Source of the DNA: Oscillospiraceae bacterium
GTDB lineage: Bacteria > Bacillota > Clostridia > Oscillospirales > Acutalibacteraceae
DNA: 7,645 bases
Direction: 5' to 3'
NCBI GenBank assembly: GCA_902795765.1
Contig: CADBMQ010000032.1
Location: 1-7,645, forward strand
Position numbers and translations under genes: made by a program
Part shown: positions 4,958 to 7,645 of the stretch, piece by piece
Layout: every line of letters starts with the position of its first letter
Position numbering within the stretch: position 1 is the first letter of the stretch
The notes under the pieces: model-generated
Database searches by the model: none
What the model was told of the DNA's origin: nothing
Seen by the model: only the letters and a program-made list of their open reading frames with translations

Positions 4958-7159
4958 GTGAAAAGGTTGTTGTCTATTACTTTGTGTGTGTCTTTAATGA
5001 TATCAATCGTTTCAATTTTATTTACAGTAAACGCAGCAGTTAAATTGCCAATGTCGGGAAAATGTGGTAAAAATATCACTTGGACTATTGGCACAGACCG
5101 AGTTATGCGACTTACCGGAACAGGCAGAATGGATAACTATGCCGATATTGAAGAAAGACCGTATAATGATTATTATCTTGTAGCAAAAAGTGTTGAAGTT
5201 GGAGAGGGAATAACCTCAATCGGCAACTATGCGTTTGCTCATTTTAATGTGTCAACAAGCTTTAAAATCCCAAGCACCCTAGAATCAATAGGCGAGTGTG
5301 CTTTTATGGGATGCGGACAGTATACATCAATCAAAATCCCGAAAAAGGTATACAGTATTGCAAAAAAAGCATTTTATTATAGTATCGGTGCGAAAAGCAT
5401 TGAGTTCGAAAGTGGCTCTGTTTTAAATTATATTGGCGAATTGGCATTTAGTACATGTAAGTCACTCGAATCAATTTCAATTCCCTCAAACGTAAAAATA
5501 ATCGGAACATATGCGTTCCAGAATTGCCAAGCACTAACAAGCGTTAATATTCCAAATGGTGTAACGCAAATCGGTGTAGGTGGATTTTATATGTGTTCGC
5601 TTTTGAAGTCGGTTAGCATACCGGGCAGCGTAAAAGTAATTCAAAACTATGCGTTTGCCGAGTGTACTTCAATAACGTCATTGACCTTAAATAGTGGTGT
5701 AACACTAATTCTCGATGGTGCATTCAGCAAAAACAAATCGCTAAAATATGTTTCATTCCCAGACACATTAGTGTACATTGGTTCTTGTTCGTTTGATGAT
5801 TGCCCGTATCTGACATCAGTAAGTCTCCCGAAATATATCGGAAATATTTCGAGAAATGCGTTTGGTAAATATACAAATTCAAATTATGATACATTGAAAG
5901 TAAGTAACTTCACAGTTATAGGCTACAAAAATACAGAAGCAGAGAAATATGCAAGTTCTAACGGATTTAAGTTTATCTCGCTCGGCTCGGGTTATAGAAA
6001 TCCGACAGGCGCTCAGATATCGTCTGCGGTAACAACAAGTTATCCGAAAGCAAATCAAAACCAAAGACTTTATAATACCTGTGCGGTAGCAGAAAATAAG
6101 TATTATACAGTAACGGACTTTAAAAATGCGCTTTCAAAGTGCGACTACACATTCCCGACAGTCTCGGGTGACTATAATGGCGACGGATTGACCGATGTTG
6201 CACAGTTTTATGATATTCAACCCGGCGAAGTAGCGCTTGACGTATGTACTTCGGAGGGGCAAGCCGCAGCAAGAAATACAGTTTGGACGTCGGGCAAAGG
6301 TTGGGCAGTTTCCAACTTCAAAGGCAGATTTGCATCAGGCGACTACAACGGCGACGGACTTGATGATATTGCCGCATTCTACGACTACGGCAAAGGCGAG
6401 TGTCGCGCATTCGTTTGGATTTCGACAGGCTCAACATTCAAACTCGATTGGAATTTCTGGTATATGAGCTCGGGCTTCTATTCAGATAGAATAACCAACC
6501 GTGTCACATCGGGCGACTTCAATGGCGATGGCAAGGCAGACATTGCCGCATTCTATGACTATGGCAAAGGCGAAACTCGTGCGTTTGTTTGGAAATCGCA
6601 GGGAAGTAAATTCACGCTTGATTGGAACTATTGGTATATGAGCACAGGTTTCACAGCTGGTAACATTTCCGACCAGATTGCAGTAGGCGATTTTGACGGC
6701 GATAAAAAAGACGATATTATGGCGTTCTATGACTACGGAAAGGGCGAAGCGAGAGCGTTTATATGGCAGTCGAAGACAACCTATTTCAAACTTAATTGGA
6801 ATTATTGGTATATGTCGAGCGGATTTTATGTTTCAAATATCAAAGGACGCATAACCGCAGGCGACTATAACGGTGATGGCAAGTCAGATGTGTTCGCACT
6901 TTATGACTATGGCAAGGGCGAAGCAAGAGCATTTGTGTGGCTTGCAAACAGTAGCAGTTTGTCGCTTAATTGGAACTATTGGTATATGAAGAGTGGTTTC
7001 TATTGCAGTAACTATGGCAAGCGTATAGTGTCGGGCGATTTCAACGGCGACGGTATGGATGATGTTTGCGCATATTATACTTACGATAACGGAAATGACG
7101 GACAGTTGTTTGCGTATATGTCAAACAAAACGTGGTTCGGTCTTGTTTGGAATTGGTAA
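4958..7159 (+). CDS. Secreted protein with BspA-type leucine-rich repeats and VCBS/FG-GAP-type calcium repeats
   Basis: The predicted product is an exported 733-residue protein. The signal peptide is MKRLLSITL followed by a hydrophobic core, with likely cleavage after VNA near residue 27. A short cap follows (GKCGKNITWTIGTDRVMRLTGTG), as in many clostridial BspA-like proteins. Residues about 75-305 hold ten LRR_5-type units of about 23 residues, each built like TSIGNYAF...SIKIP, closed by a cap of the FTVIGYKNTEAEKYA type (about 318-343). After a linker, six calcium-loop motifs start at residues 405, 462, 520, 578, 636 and 694 (for example DYNGDGLTD), the last five exactly 58 residues apart. 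No LPXTG, dockerin, SLH or C-terminal membrane segment is seen, so free secretion or non-covalent attachment is likely. BspA-type LRRs and VCBS/FG-GAP folds usually mediate binding; an adhesin or glycan/protein-binding role is inference. It is monocistronic, with its own promoter and terminator. The TTG at 4910 is an alternative start. Confidence 0.9.
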   Translation: MKRLLSITLCVSLMISIVSILFTVNAAVKLPMSGKCGKNITWTIGTDRVMRLTGTGRMDNYADIEERPYNDYYLVAKSVEVGEGITSIGNYAFAHFNVSTSFKIPSTLESIGECAFMGCGQYTSIKIPKKVYSIAKKAFYYSIGAKSIEFESGSVLNYIGELAFSTCKSLESISIPSNVKIIGTYAFQNCQALTSVNIPNGVTQIGVGGFYMCSLLKSVSIPGSVKVIQNYAFAECTSITSLTLNSGVTLILDGAFSKNKSLKYVSFPDTLVYIGSCSFDDCPYLTSVSLPKYIGNISRNAFGKYTNSNYDTLKVSNFTVIGYKNTEAEKYASSNGFKFISLGSGYRNPTGAQISSAVTTSYPKANQNQRLYNTCAVAENKYYTVTDFKNALSKCDYTFPTVSGDYNGDGLTDVAQFYDIQPGEVALDVCTSEGQAAARNTVWTSGKGWAVSNFKGRFASGDYNGDGLDDIAAFYDYGKGECRAFVWISTGSTFKLDWNFWYMSSGFYSDRITNRVTSGDFNGDGKADIAAFYDYGKGETRAFVWKSQGSKFTLDWNYWYMSTGFTAGNISDQIAVGDFDGDKKDDIMAFYDYGKGEARAFIWQSKTTYFKLNWNYWYMSSGFYVSNIKGRITAGDYNGDGKSDVFALYDYGKGEARAFVWLANSSSLSLNWNYWYMKSGFYCSNYGKRIVSGDFNGDGMDDVCAYYTYDNGNDGQLFAYMSNKTWFGLVWNW
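5180..5872 (+). repeat. Ten BspA-type (LRR_5) leucine-rich repeats
   Basis: These lie inside the secreted protein, residues about 75-305. The recurring tetra-to-hexamer is IGNYAF, IGECAF, IAKKAF, IGELAF, IGTYAF, IGVGGF, IQNYAF, ILDGAF, IGSCSF, ISRNAF, each followed by a cysteine-rich turn and a SIxIP-like strand. The copies are diverged at the DNA level, unlike the downstream repeats. Confidence 0.85.
6170..7159 (+). repeat. Six-unit VCBS/FG-GAP-type coding repeat with a 174-bp period
   Basis: The calcium-loop motifs begin at 6170, 6341, 6515, 6689, 6863 and 7037. The first interval is 171 bp and the next four are all exactly 174 bp. Each full unit reads roughly SGDYNGDGxxDIAAFYDYGK, then GExRAFVW, then LDWNYWYMSSGF. 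The first unit is the most diverged, and the last stops at VWNW, short of the WYMSSGF end. A blade-type beta-propeller is the likely fold, inferred from the FG-GAP family. Confidence 0.88.
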
Positions 7160-7163
7160 ATTT

Positions 7164-7196
7164 AAAGCCCCGTAGTTTTTCTACGGGGCTTTTTTT
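7164..7196 (+). terminator. Rho-independent terminator of the LRR/VCBS gene
   Basis: The stem AAAGCCCCGTAG / CTACGGGGCTTT with a TTTTT loop is followed by a T-run to 7196, starting 5 nt after the stop codon. On the minus strand the stem is followed by TTTAAATTT, so it may also help end the incoming decarboxylase transcript. Confidence 0.93.
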
Positions 7197-7209
7197 GTAT
7201 AATGAGATA

Positions 7210-7228
7210 CCACCCGCATAGCGGGTGG
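7210..7228. terminator. Second GC-rich hairpin between convergent genes
   Basis: A perfect 8-bp stem CCACCCGC / GCGGGTGG has an ATA loop and is followed on the plus strand by ATTTTTATT. It is a plausible back-up terminator for plus-strand transcription. On the minus strand it lies just past the decarboxylase stop but lacks a good T-tail there, so its role for that gene is unclear. Confidence 0.6.
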
Positions 7229-7239
7229 ATTTTTATTGC

Positions 7240-7645
7240 TTATTTTATAACATTCAATCGGTTAATTCCGTAATATTTTAAAACCTGAGTCGCATCTTTT
7301 TCGATTTGCTCACCGCACGATACAATCGGTATCGCAGGTGGACAACTAACACTCGCATCTGCAAGTACCCGTCCAACACATTCGTCAACCAAAACTGACT
7401 CGCTTATAGAAAAAATTGCGTCAGTCGGATTGACTGCAAGTAACGGCTTCGCCATACTCGGTGCAACAGATGAAATTTCAGTTTTTTTCGGAATTTTTAA
7501 TAAAATATCGCAAACCTTTTGAATATCATCTCCGCTTTGCGGCGTGAACATCATAACCAAAAAATCGGGATCGAAAAACTCGCAAAAAACGTTCTCGCTT
7601 TCTAAAATACGAGCGAGTTCATCTCCCGTATATCCGTATTTTTTC
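7240..7645 (-). CDS. Orn/Lys/Arg decarboxylase family protein, C-terminal part only
   Basis: The frame is open from the right window edge to the TAA at 7240-7242, giving 135 codons that are the C-terminal end of a protein whose start lies outside. Family landmarks of the Orn/Lys/Arg decarboxylase C-terminal domain are visible. KKYGYTGDELARILE comes near the edge, then CEFFDPDFLVMMFTP, and near the end SVSCPPAIPIVSCGEQIEKD followed by ILKYYGI-like YYGINRLNVIK. The full enzymes are PLP-dependent decarboxylases of basic amino acids that feed polyamine synthesis or acid resistance. The PLP-binding domain is not in the window, so substrate and activity cannot be judged. No true start codon lies within the window; a TTG or ATG near 7550-7560 is internal. 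The gene converges on the LRR/VCBS gene. Confidence 0.88.
   Translation of the reverse strand, partial: KKYGYTGDELARILESENVFCEFFDPDFLVMMFTPQSGDDIQKVCDILLKIPKKTEISSVAPSMAKPLLAVNPTDAIFSISESVLVDECVGRVLADASVSCPPAIPIVSCGEQIEKDATQVLKYYGINRLNVIK

Noticed and set aside
6170..7159. Regular repeats as a CRISPR-like or satellite array
   Set aside because: The repeats are in frame, encode calcium-loop motifs throughout and have no unique spacers; they are protein repeats.
1..7645. Mobile element, phage, tRNA, rRNA or defence-system content
   Set aside because: No transposase, integrase, terminal repeats, tRNA-like folds or known defence domains were recognised.

Overview
The window looks like chromosomal DNA from a low-to-moderate-GC Firmicute, probably a gut Clostridia/Ruminococcaceae-type bacterium. 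The evidence is strong AGGAGG-type ribosome sites, consensus sigma-A promoters, T-tailed hairpin terminators, a DeoR-controlled fructose PTS operon, a clostridial-type short peptide deformylase, and a secreted BspA-like leucine-rich-repeat protein. The taxonomic call is inference from gene style only.

Layout from left to right. Positions 1-3297 (minus strand) hold a fructose operon in the order fruR (DeoR-type regulator), fruK (1-phosphofructokinase), fruA (fused EIIA-EIIB-EIIC fructose permease). The end of fruA lies beyond the left edge. FruA would import fructose as fructose-1-phosphate, FruK would convert it to fructose-1,6-bisphosphate, and FruR would sense the phosphorylated sugar and control its own operon. 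A near-consensus promoter and helically phased short repeats lie in front of fruR. A divergent plus-strand gene, an aldo/keto reductase (3513-4334), has its own promoter and converges on a short peptide deformylase homologue (4367-4777, minus). The two share one bidirectional hairpin terminator.

Positions 4958-7159 (plus strand) encode a 733-residue predicted secreted protein. It has a signal peptide, about ten BspA-type leucine-rich repeats, and a calcium-motif (VCBS/FG-GAP-type) repeat array whose last five starts are exactly 174 bp apart. Its promoter region is divergent from the deformylase promoter and contains a 24-bp imperfect palindrome. Two hairpins follow the gene. The right edge (7240-7645, minus) is the C-terminal part of an Orn/Lys/Arg decarboxylase-family protein.

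Most of the window is ordinary metabolism, and I see no convincing evidence of an undescribed multi-gene system. The most unusual pieces are the LRR-plus-VCBS secreted protein with its very regular repeats, the deformylase homologue lacking the motif-1 glutamine, and the operator-like DNA in the two divergent intergenic regions.
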